From UBA2112 sp964596695 (lineage in GTDB: Bacteria > Patescibacteriota > Saccharimonadia > Saccharimonadales > Saccharimonadaceae): a stretch of DNA of 33,781 nt. The notes beneath the pieces are model-generated. The model searched no databases, was not told the DNA's origin, and saw only the letters and a list, made by a program, of their open reading frames with translations. The stretch spans positions 1-33,781 of the forward strand of contig CAZQVE010000008.1 of NCBI GenBank assembly GCA_964596695.1, read 5' to 3'. The position numbers and the translations under genes were made by a program. Positions 1 to 6,993 of this stretch are shown here, piece after piece; within the stretch, counting starts at the first letter, position 1, and every line of letters starts with the position of its first letter.

Positions 1-60
1 GGACGCCTACCTTTTTTGAATCAAGATGTGTTGCAAAGGTGGTGAGTTACTACGCGTATG

Positions 61-89
61 TTGAAATACCATAGAAATTATGCTATAAT
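61..89 (+). promoter_or_regulatory. sigma70-type promoter of the 84-aa gene
   Basis: TTGAAA at 61-66 and TATAAT at 84-89 are separated by 17 bp, a near-consensus promoter. It predicts a start near 96 and a leader of about 97 nt before the ATG at 193. Confidence 0.75.
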
Positions 90-192
90 AACTCTAGTTT
101 CACCGAAATGAACGACATGAAAAGATGATTGACGTACCGGTGAGATGGATCTTTTGCAAGTGGAAGCAACGATTGGAAGGTGACCTGATCAG

Positions 193-447
193 ATGACTGA
201 TCAAAATCGTACGCCGATAGCAGCCGCTATCGGTATTATCGGCGCGCAAATCGACGTGCTCGAGGAAGACCCTCGTAGCATGACCGAGGCGGAGTTCAAG
301 AGTCTGCTTGGTGAAGCGTCGCGTCTCTTTGTCTTGGAGCGCCTGTTGGCACTTCGGTTCGAAGTGGAGCATGCCGCTCCGTCTCCCGACGAGCCAAGTC
401 GTCCGTTCGGCGACGACATATTCAAGGGGTTCGGCGGGTTCCGGTAG
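193..447 (+). CDS. orphan 84-aa hypothetical protein
   Basis: Not recognised. The protein has a hydrophobic Ala/Ile-rich start (residues 8-18), a central segment likely to be helical (31-60, rich in E, L and R) and a glycine/phenylalanine tail ending GGFR. There is no convincing signal peptide or metal motif. The ATG is preceded by GGAAGGTGA about 10 nt upstream, and TGATCAG/CTGATCA forms a small inverted repeat around the start codon. A further hairpin (CCGATAG/CTATCGG) lies in codons 7-13. The gene has its own near-consensus promoter and a GC-rich terminator, so it is a free-standing unit. An overlapping minus-strand frame (100-528) is the alternative, but it lacks such signals. Confidence 0.6.
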   Translation: MTDQNRTPIAAAIGIIGAQIDVLEEDPRSMTEAEFKSLLGEASRLFVLERLLALRFEVEHAAPSPDEPSRPFGDDIFKGFGGFR

Positions 448-500
448 CCCGAGATCCCTGACGTGTTCCCCGCCGAATTCGTCTAGATCTACCATCATGA

Positions 501-547
501 GAGCCGCCCCGGCGCGTTGAGTATTCACGCGCGCCGGGGTGGAGCTC
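501..547 (+). terminator. GC-rich hairpin after the 84-aa gene
   Basis: CCCCGGCGCG (507-516) pairs perfectly with CGCGCCGGGG (530-539), with a 13-nt loop and outer GAG/CTC extension. No U-tract follows, so termination efficiency is uncertain. Confidence 0.55.
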
Positions 548-563
548 TCGCAGTTGCTTCCAC

Positions 564-629
564 TTGACTACACTCACCCGCAAGGGTGTATTTTTATGCC
601 AGCTTGCTCATTGTCGGGTTTCCTATTAT
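564..629 (+). promoter_or_regulatory. candidate promoters of the FAD-linked oxidase
   Basis: Two possibilities are visible. TTGACT (564-569) with TGTATT (587-592) at 17 bp gives a leader of about 40 nt. TATTAT (624-629) lies only 9 nt before the ATG at 639 and would give a leaderless mRNA, which fits the absence of a Shine-Dalgarno sequence. A small hairpin, CACCC-GCAA-GGGTG followed by TATTTTT (576-595), could be a weak terminator or part of the leader. Confidence 0.4.
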
Positions 630-638
630 GCTTAAAGT

Positions 639-2297
639 ATGAACGAAATCAAACAAGCCCTTGCTCAGCATGGATTTTCAGGCGATGTCGACGACTCGCC
701 AGCCACGCTGGAAACATACTCGCACGACGCTAGTATGTTCGAAATCAGACCAAAACTTGTCATTGCGCCGAAAACTACCGCTGACGTTGCGGCCGCAGTA
801 AAGATCGTCGCTGAACGTAAGGCTCACGACGCACACTTGTCGTTGACCGCACGCAGCGCTGGTACAGACATGTCAGGTGCCGCCATAAACGATTCGATAA
901 TCATTGACTTTAACCGCCATCTCAATAAATTTATCGATCTAAAGAAAGATAAGGCTACTGTACAGCCAGGTATGCTCTTCCGTGATTTTGATAAGAAAAC
1001 CGGTAATCAACTACTGCCCTCATACCCCGCTAGCCGTGACTTAGCCAGCGTCGGCGGTATGGTAAATAATAACTCCGGCGGTGAAAAGTCGCTGGAATTC
1101 GGAAAGACTGAGAAATATGTTCCTCATATGAAGTTTGTCTTCGCCGACGGCGTGGAGCGCGAAGTCAAGCCACTGAACAAAAAGCAACTTGACGCTAAGA
1201 TGGCGCAAAAAGATTTTGAGGGCAAGGTATACCGTGATTTATTCCATCTGATCGACAAAAATTACGATGCAATCAAGGCGGCCAAGCCAAATGTCAGCAA
1301 AAATTCTACCGGTTACCGATTATGGGATGTGTGGGATCGCGAAACGGGAGTCTTCGATTTGTCGCAGGCGATTATAGGCGCTCAAGGAACGCTTGGTTTC
1401 GTGACGGAAGCGACGTTTCAGCTGGTGCCGCGCAAGAAACATTCAGGTCTACTGGTGCTATTTATGCGCGACATTGACGCCCTTGGCGAGCTTATCCCGA
1501 AGGTGCTTAAGTATAATCCCGCAACATTCGAGAGTTTCGATGACAAGACACTATGGCTAAGCATCCGGTTTATGCCGAGCTTCCTTAAGATGCTTGGACC
1601 GAAAAAGTTCATCCATCTGCTTTTCAGCCTGATTCCTGACGGCTTGCAGATGCTCCGCGGTATCCCGAAACTAATCTTGATGGTGGAGTTCAACGGAGAT
1701 ACTGAGCAAGAAGTACGCGACAAGGTCAGTGCACTACACAAAGACCTCGGCCACCTTAGGGGACGATATGAGATTAATGGTTTCGAGGAAGATCCTACCG
1801 AGAGTAAGAGTGAAAAGTTTTGGATTATGCGTCGGCAGAGTTTTAATTTGCTTCGTAGCAAGGTACACGACAAGCATACGGCGCCGTTTATCGATGATTT
1901 GATCGTTCGCCCTGAGTATATGCCGGAGTTCCTGCCAAAGATTCGCAAGATTATCAAGAAGTATAAACTCTTCGCGACGATTGCTGGTCACATGGGCGAC
2001 GGTAACTTCCATATTATTCCTCTAATGAAGCTTGAGGACAAACGTGACCGCAAGAAAATCATGCCCGCCATGAAAGAGGTTAACGAATTGGTTCTTAAGT
2101 ATCATGGCTCGCTTTCGGGCGAGCACAACGACGGACTCGTGCGCGGTCCATGGCTGGAGCAGATGTATGGCAAGGAAATAGTACACCTCTTTCGTGAGAC
2201 GAAGAACATCTTTGATCCGCAGCATATCTTTAATCCGCACAAGAAAGCCAACGCTACTTGGAATTATAGCTATTCACATATTCGCGATCACTTCTAG
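639..2297 (+). CDS. FAD-binding oxidoreductase, GlcD/D-lactate dehydrogenase-like
   Basis: 552-aa member of the FAD/FMN-containing (vanillyl-alcohol oxidase/PCMH fold) dehydrogenases related to GlcD and D-lactate dehydrogenase. These oxidise 2-hydroxy acids and pass electrons to a quinone or other acceptor. The FAD-binding signature runs from TARSAGTDMSG (about 70-80) through YPASRDLASVGGMVNNNSGG (about 127-146) to GAQGTLGFVTEA (about 247-258). The C-terminal FAD-oxidase domain carries GHMGDGNFHI and GEHNDGLVRG. There is no C-terminal CCG iron-sulphur domain as in fused homologues, so the electron acceptor and substrate are open. No Shine-Dalgarno sequence precedes the ATG. The stop codon overlaps the stop of the convergent gene by 4 bp. 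This gene type is common in Saccharibacteria, which otherwise have little respiratory machinery. Confidence 0.9.
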   Translation: MNEIKQALAQHGFSGDVDDSPATLETYSHDASMFEIRPKLVIAPKTTADVAAAVKIVAERKAHDAHLSLTARSAGTDMSGAAINDSIIIDFNRHLNKFIDLKKDKATVQPGMLFRDFDKKTGNQLLPSYPASRDLASVGGMVNNNSGGEKSLEFGKTEKYVPHMKFVFADGVEREVKPLNKKQLDAKMAQKDFEGKVYRDLFHLIDKNYDAIKAAKPNVSKNSTGYRLWDVWDRETGVFDLSQAIIGAQGTLGFVTEATFQLVPRKKHSGLLVLFMRDIDALGELIPKVLKYNPATFESFDDKTLWLSIRFMPSFLKMLGPKKFIHLLFSLIPDGLQMLRGIPKLILMVEFNGDTEQEVRDKVSALHKDLGHLRGRYEINGFEEDPTESKSEKFWIMRRQSFNLLRSKVHDKHTAPFIDDLIVRPEYMPEFLPKIRKIIKKYKLFATIAGHMGDGNFHIIPLMKLEDKRDRKKIMPAMKEVNELVLKYHGSLSGEHNDGLVRGPWLEQMYGKEIVHLFRETKNIFDPQHIFNPHKKANATWNYSYSHIRDHF

Positions 2298-2803
2298 TTT
2301 TCGTCGATACGTGGCAGGAGCCGCCACTGTTCGATGCCTCCAACAGGTATGGCGAGGCTGTTGATCTGTAGCAATGAGCCGGGTGTTATATACATCTCGG
2401 GGTCGATAAAGTAAGGGTCAGTTACTTGAAGAGCTATCGAAAGGTCGTCGTCGAACGTATCAAATATAAACTTTTGATACACCCCCGACACGAGCATGTT
2501 ACCGCTCATGCTGAGTGACTGGCATGTCGTGTTGTCGAGTGCGCAGAGGCGTAATGTGCTTATGGCAAGTCTGTTTTCGAGCATTGATAGCGGCACGAGG
2601 TTGTCGAGCGTTTCGACTGCATAGTCACCCATCGTGTCGGCGTATTCAGGAGCTTTATTTAGGTCAAGTTGTAGCATTTGCGCGACGTACAAAGGGTCGT
2701 CTCTACCCTTTCGTGCAATAGGAATAGCATTATATTTGTTTACCTCAGAGGTCAATTCGTCGTGACCTTGTAAGAATGAGTCGAAGTCCGCTTCAAATGA
2801 CAT
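2294..2803 (-). CDS. hypothetical protein, paralogue of the 3569-4111 product
   Basis: 169-aa protein of no family I can name. Its C-terminal part (an aliphatic strand pattern, then FIDPE, then a second stretch ending IPVGGIEQW) resembles the end of the neighbouring 3569-4111 product (FIDPE, then IPVTAISDY), so I infer that the two are paralogues. The N-terminus is acidic and probably helical. No signal peptide or TM segment is seen. ATG has AAGGAG 5 nt upstream and a near-consensus promoter (2827-2854). The stop overlaps the oxidase gene by 4 bp in convergent orientation. Confidence 0.7.
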   Translation of the reverse strand: MSFEADFDSFLQGHDELTSEVNKYNAIPIARKGRDDPLYVAQMLQLDLNKAPEYADTMGDYAVETLDNLVPLSMLENRLAISTLRLCALDNTTCQSLSMSGNMLVSGVYQKFIFDTFDDDLSIALQVTDPYFIDPEMYITPGSLLQINSLAIPVGGIEQWRLLPRIDEN

Positions 2804-2826
2804 GAGTGCTCCTTTTAATAGTGTTT

Positions 2827-2854
2827 ATTATATCCTTTTTGTTGTTTTATGCAA
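2827..2854 (-). promoter_or_regulatory. promoter of the 2294-2803 gene
   Basis: Minus strand TTGCAT (2849-2854), 16 bp, TATAAT (2827-2832). The same -35/-10 pair and spacing occurs upstream of the 14674-15174 gene. The -35 lies at the end of the region just before the metalloprotease stop. Confidence 0.7.
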
Positions 2855-2859
2855 CACGG

Positions 2860-3576
2860 TTATGAAGAAATAAGTCGTGTTTCACGAGGAAAAACGATAC
2901 ACATAGGGAGATCCTTACCGTGCTTGTATGCGAGCAGATTAAACGCGTTGGCACCGAGCTGCGAGGCGCATTCACTACAAAATGAACGTTCATCATAAGC
3001 ATACTCGAACTTCGGCGCCCAAAGCGACTTCACTCTTTCCGTAAACTTTGTCGATTTAATTTTTTGAACATACCGTTCGTGGTATGCGTGCATTTTACAA
3101 CCTTTATCCGCACAGTGAGCGTCATTATCCCATGTTTCACCAAATGATTTTAGATTTAACATATGGGCGGTCTCGTGTTCGGTCGTTTCCTCGATTTCGG
3201 TCGGAAGACACCCGTACGTACTGATGATTGCAGAGCGAAAGCCAAGTGGTGTAAGTCTGTCTGGGGTAACCAGCGCCCTACCTGTAGTCGTGTAGCTTGC
3301 GTTCTTTGACATGATTTGCCGGTTGGTAACGGTAATCGTCAAGTCTGCCATGCTACGCTGCCATGAGGTAGTCGTGTTATCTATCTGTTTGTCTGGGTCG
3401 GCTATAGCAATCTGGCGGTCGGTACCAAGCAGCTGGAGATCCCCGATGATCTGCTCCAGACCGTTCAGCCCGACGAGAACATGACCAATGTCTACATCAG
3501 GTGTTGCTTCGTCGCGGAGAACCTCGACTGATAGTTTTTTGGTATTTTTCATCGGTATATGCTCGTCGCTAGACAC
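2860..3576 (-). CDS. archaemetzincin-like zinc metalloprotease (M54-like)
   Basis: 238 aa if the GTG at 3576 is used. The metal motif is HETAH (134-138), followed by HC at 154-155, C160, M162 and a distal CSEC (200-203). This follows the archaemetzincin order HExxH...C-x4-C-x-M...CxxC, in which the Cys residues bind a structural zinc. Unlike the family pattern HExxHxxGx3C, the Gly after the second His is Asn141, and about 10 extra residues separate HExxH from the first Cys; the third zinc ligand would be His154. No signal peptide is seen, so a cytoplasmic enzyme is likely. GTG overlaps the upstream stop by 8 nt (GTGTCTAG), implying translational coupling; an ATG at 3552 is the alternative start. 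Confidence 0.65.
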   Translation of the reverse strand: MSSDEHIPMKNTKKLSVEVLRDEATPDVDIGHVLVGLNGLEQIIGDLQLLGTDRQIAIADPDKQIDNTTTSWQRSMADLTITVTNRQIMSKNASYTTTGRALVTPDRLTPLGFRSAIISTYGCLPTEIEETTEHETAHMLNLKSFGETWDNDAHCADKGCKMHAYHERYVQKIKSTKFTERVKSLWAPKFEYAYDERSFCSECASQLGANAFNLLAYKHGKDLPMCIVFPRETRLISS

Positions 3577-4111
3577 GCTCCCCTATGGCGTAATCACTAA
3601 TGGCCGTTACCGGTATAGTAATGTAGTTTTCAAGCGGAACGACTTTCCCCTCGTCTTTTCTTTCGGGGTCGATAAATGCCGGGCTATGAAGCCTTAACGA
3701 GAGTATCTGTCGTTTCTCTCTTGTTGTTGGATCGATATAATAATGATTCTCGAAGGGTGACATTTTACCACCGGCACGAACACTGCGTCCGCTTTGTAGT
3801 ATCGCGAGAATCTCCATGAAGTCAGCGGCTTCGTTTGAGCCTGCGATGTCAAAGTGATCTTCAATACTTATCTGTACGGGACGGTTCATGTAGTCATATG
3901 CGAAGCGAAGGCTCATCTGATTAATTCCTCGGCGAAGAAATGATTCTTGAGCCTCGGGTGACTTGCCTTCGACATACTTCTGCAAGGCGCGTGCGCAGAG
4001 AATCGGGTCGGCGGCCTCCTCAACGATTTGCTCGAGATTATCCTCGGGAAGACGGGACATATCAATATCGCTGAGAGATTCGTCCAGCATTTTGAGATTA
4101 ATATACTCCAC
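3569..4111 (-). CDS. hypothetical protein, paralogue of the 2294-2803 product
   Basis: 180 aa, not recognised. The N-terminal 60 residues are acidic and helical. The C-terminal half looks beta-rich, with MSPFENHYYIDP (about 114-125) and SPAFIDPE followed by ITIPVTAISDY, the part shared with the 2294-2803 product. Translation probably starts at a GTG (4109-4111) with GGAG 7 nt upstream. That GGAG is inside the 3' arm of a palindrome (4116-4139), so initiation might be controlled by RNA structure in read-through transcripts. An ATG at 4090 is an alternative. The downstream metalloprotease start overlaps this stop, so the two are co-translated. Confidence 0.65.
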   Translation of the reverse strand: MEYINLKMLDESLSDIDMSRLPEDNLEQIVEEAADPILCARALQKYVEGKSPEAQESFLRRGINQMSLRFAYDYMNRPVQISIEDHFDIAGSNEAADFMEILAILQSGRSVRAGGKMSPFENHYYIDPTTREKRQILSLRLHSPAFIDPERKDEGKVVPLENYITIPVTAISDYAIGERV

Positions 4112-4115
4112 AATA

Positions 4116-4141
4116 ATACTCCATGTTTGAGGAGTATTATA
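4116..4141 (-). promoter_or_regulatory. palindromic element over the promoter/RBS of the 3569-4111 gene
   Basis: Plus-strand AATACTCC (4116-4123) and GGAGTATT (4132-4139) form an 8-bp inverted repeat with an 8-nt spacer. It overlaps a minus-strand TATAAT (4136-4141) and contains the Shine-Dalgarno GGAG for the GTG at 4111. A second copy differing at only two of 24 positions is the rplK terminator at 5783-5806. It could be an operator, an RBS-masking hairpin or a decayed terminator of the upstream 7-TM gene. Confidence 0.5.
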
Positions 4142-4146
4142 TCATA

Positions 4147-5511
4147 TTAGTCGAGCTTCTGAACGAAGACGAGCGCATCGCGGTAAAAGTTCGAATAGCC
4201 GACACGCAGGTAAAACTTTACGTTATCGCCAGACTTCAGTGTGTCGACATCGATACTTCTGCAGTTAGCGTCGACCGCCGTCAGAGTGCCTTGGTATGAT
4301 ACGGGGCTCATGATAGCGCCATTATCCGACCACGCTGAGGTAATCTGTTTTTGTGCTGGGTTGTGCGAAAGGAAAATATACGTGCTTACGTATTGTAGTA
4401 CCCTTGGCTTCTGAAATGCAGCCAGTCTTGAACAGTCCGTTACCGTATCGTTGTCGTATGTCGTCGAATGGCGCGGCCAGGGGCTTGTTGATTGGACGGA
4501 AGGAGTTGTCTTTGGTTCGGATGTTTGCGTTACCGTATCAACGTTGCGAGAAGTATCGTATGAGTTATGTGCCGACAGCGTAGCCATAAGTGCGAATATA
4601 ATGAGTGCGCCTACGAACAGAGCAATGCATGCGACGATGATATCCCATGCCGGTTCTTTTGTTGATGGTTTTATCTCCGGGTGCTTGGATATATAGATGC
4701 GATGAAATACAACCGTCAACACTGAGGATGTCGCGAGAAAAATGACAGTCGCTGCCATAGACCGATAATAAAACTCTGGCAGACTGTATGGGTAGTGCGT
4801 GAATATTGTCGGGAGGAGTAGCAAGTAGAACACAGCCGTGAAGCCGACAGAGACAAGGCTCAGGATACGAGTTGCTTTGTCGAGTAGATTCTCGCCGATG
4901 TTCAAGAGTAAATACGTCCATAAAAGCGCACAGAAACTGTAGATATATAGGAGGTACATGTCCGCAATCGAGCGCCCAGTAAAGACTCCTCCCCATATCC
5001 CCAAAGTAGACGTTATGAAGCTGGCGACAATAATAATCATTAGGCCGTTGATGAGAAGCTCTCTGGTTTTGCTTCGTTGCCTTGCATTGACTGACACCAG
5101 GAATAGTATGAGGAGGGTATGCGACGCCATGGAGAGGGTCGTTTCGAGTGCACGCGACATGACAGAAGTAAATTCGCCCGCAAGTACCGCGAAGACTGAG
5201 ATAAGTGCAGAAATCACGAGTCCGCCCACAAGTGTATAGAGGAAATACTTATTGAGTTTGCTAGGAGTCGTGGGCGCTTGCGCCGGTGACTTTTGAGGTT
5301 CTTGGAGTGTCTTAGGTTCTTGTGGTTGTACCGACTGTTTCACATCCTGCGTTTCAGCGGGCGTCGAGGAGACGATCTCATCGAATTCTTTTGACATTTC
5401 GGAGGTTTCTTCGTCCTCGCTGCTTGTGTCATCCTTGGTTTCGTCGCGCTGTTTGTTCTTATTGATAGGTATATGTTGCGTACTATCGCCGTGCTCGTGG
5501 TCCGTATCCAT
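4147..5511 (-). CDS. 7-TM membrane protein with acidic disordered N-terminus
   Basis: 454 aa, family not recognised. Residues 1-85 are low-complexity and hydrophilic (Asp/Glu/Ser, then Pro/Gln-rich) and probably cytoplasmic and disordered. About seven hydrophobic segments follow (roughly 88-110, 124-142, 152-172, 182-205, 214-236, 248-270 and 288-311). A Thr/Ser-rich linker then leads to a soluble C-terminal domain of about 120 residues with two cysteines, likely outside the membrane. ATG is preceded by AAGGGGGCGG and a TATAAT (5536-5541). It heads a run of minus-strand genes but is separated from the next by the palindrome at 4116-4139. Confidence 0.7.
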   Translation of the reverse strand: MDTDHEHGDSTQHIPINKNKQRDETKDDTSSEDEETSEMSKEFDEIVSSTPAETQDVKQSVQPQEPKTLQEPQKSPAQAPTTPSKLNKYFLYTLVGGLVISALISVFAVLAGEFTSVMSRALETTLSMASHTLLILFLVSVNARQRSKTRELLINGLMIIIVASFITSTLGIWGGVFTGRSIADMYLLYIYSFCALLWTYLLLNIGENLLDKATRILSLVSVGFTAVFYLLLLPTIFTHYPYSLPEFYYRSMAATVIFLATSSVLTVVFHRIYISKHPEIKPSTKEPAWDIIVACIALFVGALIIFALMATLSAHNSYDTSRNVDTVTQTSEPKTTPSVQSTSPWPRHSTTYDNDTVTDCSRLAAFQKPRVLQYVSTYIFLSHNPAQKQITSAWSDNGAIMSPVSYQGTLTAVDANCRSIDVDTLKSGDNVKFYLRVGYSNFYRDALVFVQKLD

Positions 5512-5777
5512 ACCGCCCCCTTATTGTTTAAGGTTATTATAACAGTAGCGTGCTAAAAAAGGACACCCTATTTGGTACTTTTTCGTCTATATCTCTTTGA
5601 ATGTTGGCGGGAAGATACTATACCCCGTCGCTATCTTGCCAAGCTTTGTGTCGATGATGGCCGAACGGTTATCTCCTCCAGACTACGGACGGCAATGAGT
5701 ACGGGTTTCATCGTGTCTGACGACGTACTCGCGTCATTTGAGACTCGAAAAATCTCTAATGAAAGGCTGTTGTTATT
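5512..5777. other. intergenic stretch between the 7-TM gene and rplK
   Basis: No convincing gene is seen here. It holds the minus-strand -10 (TATAAT, 5536-5541) of the 7-TM gene. A plus-strand frame starting with TTG at 5572 and a 26-codon minus-strand frame lack initiation signals and look accidental. Confidence 0.5.
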
Positions 5778-5810
5778 CAAAAATACTCCTCGTTTGAGGA
5801 GTATTTTATA
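5778..5810 (-). terminator. rho-independent terminator of rplK
   Basis: Inverted repeat AATACTCCTC / GAGGAGTATT (within 5783-5806) followed on the minus strand by TTTTT. It lies directly after the rplK stop and is nearly identical to the palindrome at 4116-4139. Confidence 0.8.
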
Positions 5811-5834
5811 GTTTTCTACTTAGGGTGACAGCGA

Positions 5835-6260
5835 TTAGTCAGTGACCTCGACGCCCATGCTACGTGCGGTGCCGGCGATGGTTTTAACAGCGCCGTCGAG
5901 GTCGACAGCATTCAGCTGATCCATTTTAGCCTTAGCAATTTCCTCGAGCTGCGCACGAGTAATCTTTCCGACCTTTTCAACGTGTGGCTTGCCACTACCC
6001 TTCTTGATACCGATAGCGGCGCGAATCGCGTCATCGACTGGCTGACCGAGGCTCTTCCAGTCAAACGTGCGGTCTTCGTAAACTTTGATGTGAACGATGA
6101 CGTCCTTGCCCATGTCGCCTTTGGTGGCGTCGTTGAATGGGTTGATGAAGTCCATCATGTTCAGACCCCATTGACCGAGGGTTGAACCAACCGGAGGACC
6201 TGCGGTCGCCCGGCCTGCTGGAATGCGTAGTTTTAGATTACCAATAACTTGTTTTGCCAT
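5835..6260 (-). CDS. rplK: 50S ribosomal protein L11
   Basis: 141 aa, the normal length for L11 (uL11), which binds the GTPase-associated region of 23S rRNA. The start has the family pattern (a KLRIPAG segment, then TAGPPVGSTLGQWGLNMMDF), with QLEEIAKAKMDQLNA and the ending GTARSMGVEV. In most bacteria rplK is followed by rplA; here a terminator follows and L1 is not in the window. It is also separated from nusG by a terminator and two small genes, so it does not form the usual secE-nusG-rplK-rplA operon. Confidence 0.97.
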   Translation of the reverse strand: MAKQVIGNLKLRIPAGRATAGPPVGSTLGQWGLNMMDFINPFNDATKGDMGKDVIVHIKVYEDRTFDWKSLGQPVDDAIRAAIGIKKGSGKPHVEKVGKITRAQLEEIAKAKMDQLNAVDLDGAVKTIAGTARSMGVEVTD

Positions 6261-6528
6261 AATAGCTTTTTATCTCGTGCCTTCTACCGCGTTGACGTTT
6301 CCGATACTTCTTCGCAGTATGTTATACAGCTCAGTCCGTTTCTCGACGTCGCCTTGTATAAAGCGCGACCTAAAAACCTTTCTTGATTGATTACTAAATA
6401 TAATTTTGAAGCAAATATTTAGTGCGTAACTTAGTAAATATAACAGAGATAAAGAATAATTTCAATAGATCCGGAGAGTTGCCAGGCTCCTAGCCTATGA
6501 GTGCTGGCAATAAATACGATTTGATGTG
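6261..6528. other. AT-rich rplK leader and spacer
   Basis: No gene is seen. The half nearest rplK should carry its promoter; TTATAC around 6350-6356 on the minus strand is a candidate -10. The other half is very AT-rich, with a 9-bp inverted repeat ACTAAATAT/ATATTTAGT and a nearby partial direct repeat (TTASTAAATATAA, about 6390-6445). Next to the small-gene stop are nested inverted repeats TTGCCAG/CTGGCAA (6479-6506) and AGGCT/AGCCT (6485-6496), probably the end hairpin of the small-gene pair. Confidence 0.45.
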
Positions 6529-6762
6529 TTATACGGCCGCGGCATCGCGGGCTCGTTGAGCCCGACGCCTGCGCTGTTTCAACACACCTTTCAGTATGCA
6601 GTAGGCGACCAGCGGGAGTTCCAGTACGAAAATTCCCGCTTTGACGTAGCCGCCAATCACTTCACGCTTGGTGTAGCCTTTGGCCTTGGGTAGTGTTTCG
6701 AAAAACTCACGGTTCTGCTCGCGTAGAGCTAAGCCCCTGAGGTGGATGTCGCCTTTCGTCAT
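6529..6762 (-). CDS. small single-pass membrane protein (77 aa)
   Basis: Unrecognised. The N-terminal half is charged (residues 1-38). A hydrophobic helix spans roughly 41-62 (GYVKAGIFVLELPLVAYCIL), and the tail is strongly basic (KQRRRRAQRAR), predicting a cytoplasmic C-terminus by the positive-inside rule. ATG follows GGAGGGG by 6 nt. It is the second gene of a two-gene unit of tiny membrane proteins placed between nusG and rplK. Confidence 0.65.
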   Translation of the reverse strand: MTKGDIHLRGLALREQNREFFETLPKAKGYTKREVIGGYVKAGIFVLELPLVAYCILKGVLKQRRRRAQRARDAAAV

Positions 6763-6778
6763 GAGTGTCCCCTCCCGG

Positions 6779-6904
6779 CTACCTGTATGTACCGTCGGGT
6801 TGCTTGGTCAGGTGGTCTCGTTCTTCGCCGACAATGCACGCGGCGATGACGGTTGCGACTCCAACGGCGATTGTCACCCAATCTCGTACCCGTAGTTTGT
6901 CCAT
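6779..6904 (-). CDS. 41-aa membrane microprotein
   Basis: Short frame starting MDKLRVRDWV, with one hydrophobic segment (about 9-26, Val/Ala/Ile-rich, one Cys) and a polar tail ending DGTYR. GAGAAGG sits 5 nt before the ATG, and the stop is 16 nt before the next ATG, whose own GGAGGGG lies in the gap, so the two are probably co-expressed. A -10-like TATAGT (about 6933-6938) lies just behind the nusG terminator. No family recognised; a two-component membrane peptide unit, including a toxin-like one, is possible but unsupported. Confidence 0.55.
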   Translation of the reverse strand: MDKLRVRDWVTIAVGVATVIAACIVGEERDHLTKQPDGTYR

Positions 6905-6945
6905 GTTAACCTTCTCTCCGGCTAGGAGCGTTGTTACTATAACAT

Positions 6946-6980
6946 AAAAAAGAAAGACCGGCTATGCCGGGCCTTCTTTT
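6946..6980 (-). terminator. terminator of secE-nusG
   Basis: GC-rich hairpin (GAAGGCCCGGC / GCCGGTCTTTC in minus-strand sense, with a small bulge) followed by TTTTTT, immediately downstream of nusG. Confidence 0.85.
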
Positions 6981-6993
6981 GCATTTGCTATCG

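Larger units (their letters stand above)
158..566. repeat. 14-bp perfect inverted repeat flanking the 84-aa gene
   Basis: The 14-mer CAAGTGGAAGCAAC at 158-171 recurs as its exact reverse complement at 553-566. The arms bracket the small gene and its terminator. The right arm overlaps a possible -35 (TTGACT, 564-569) of the following oxidase gene. No target-site duplication is visible outside the arms, so this is not clearly a transposon end. It may be a protein-binding site pair or a cassette boundary. Confidence 0.6.

Noticed and set aside
100..528. 142-aa minus-strand frame over the 84-aa gene
   Set aside because: No Shine-Dalgarno or promoter on that strand; the plus-strand frame has promoter, ribosome-binding site and terminator.
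158..566. MITE-like element with terminal inverted repeats
   Set aside because: No direct target duplication flanks the arms, and only one copy is in the window.
5572..5811. 79-aa plus-strand frame starting at TTG
   Set aside because: It runs through the rplK terminator, has no ribosome-binding site and its composition is not protein-like.
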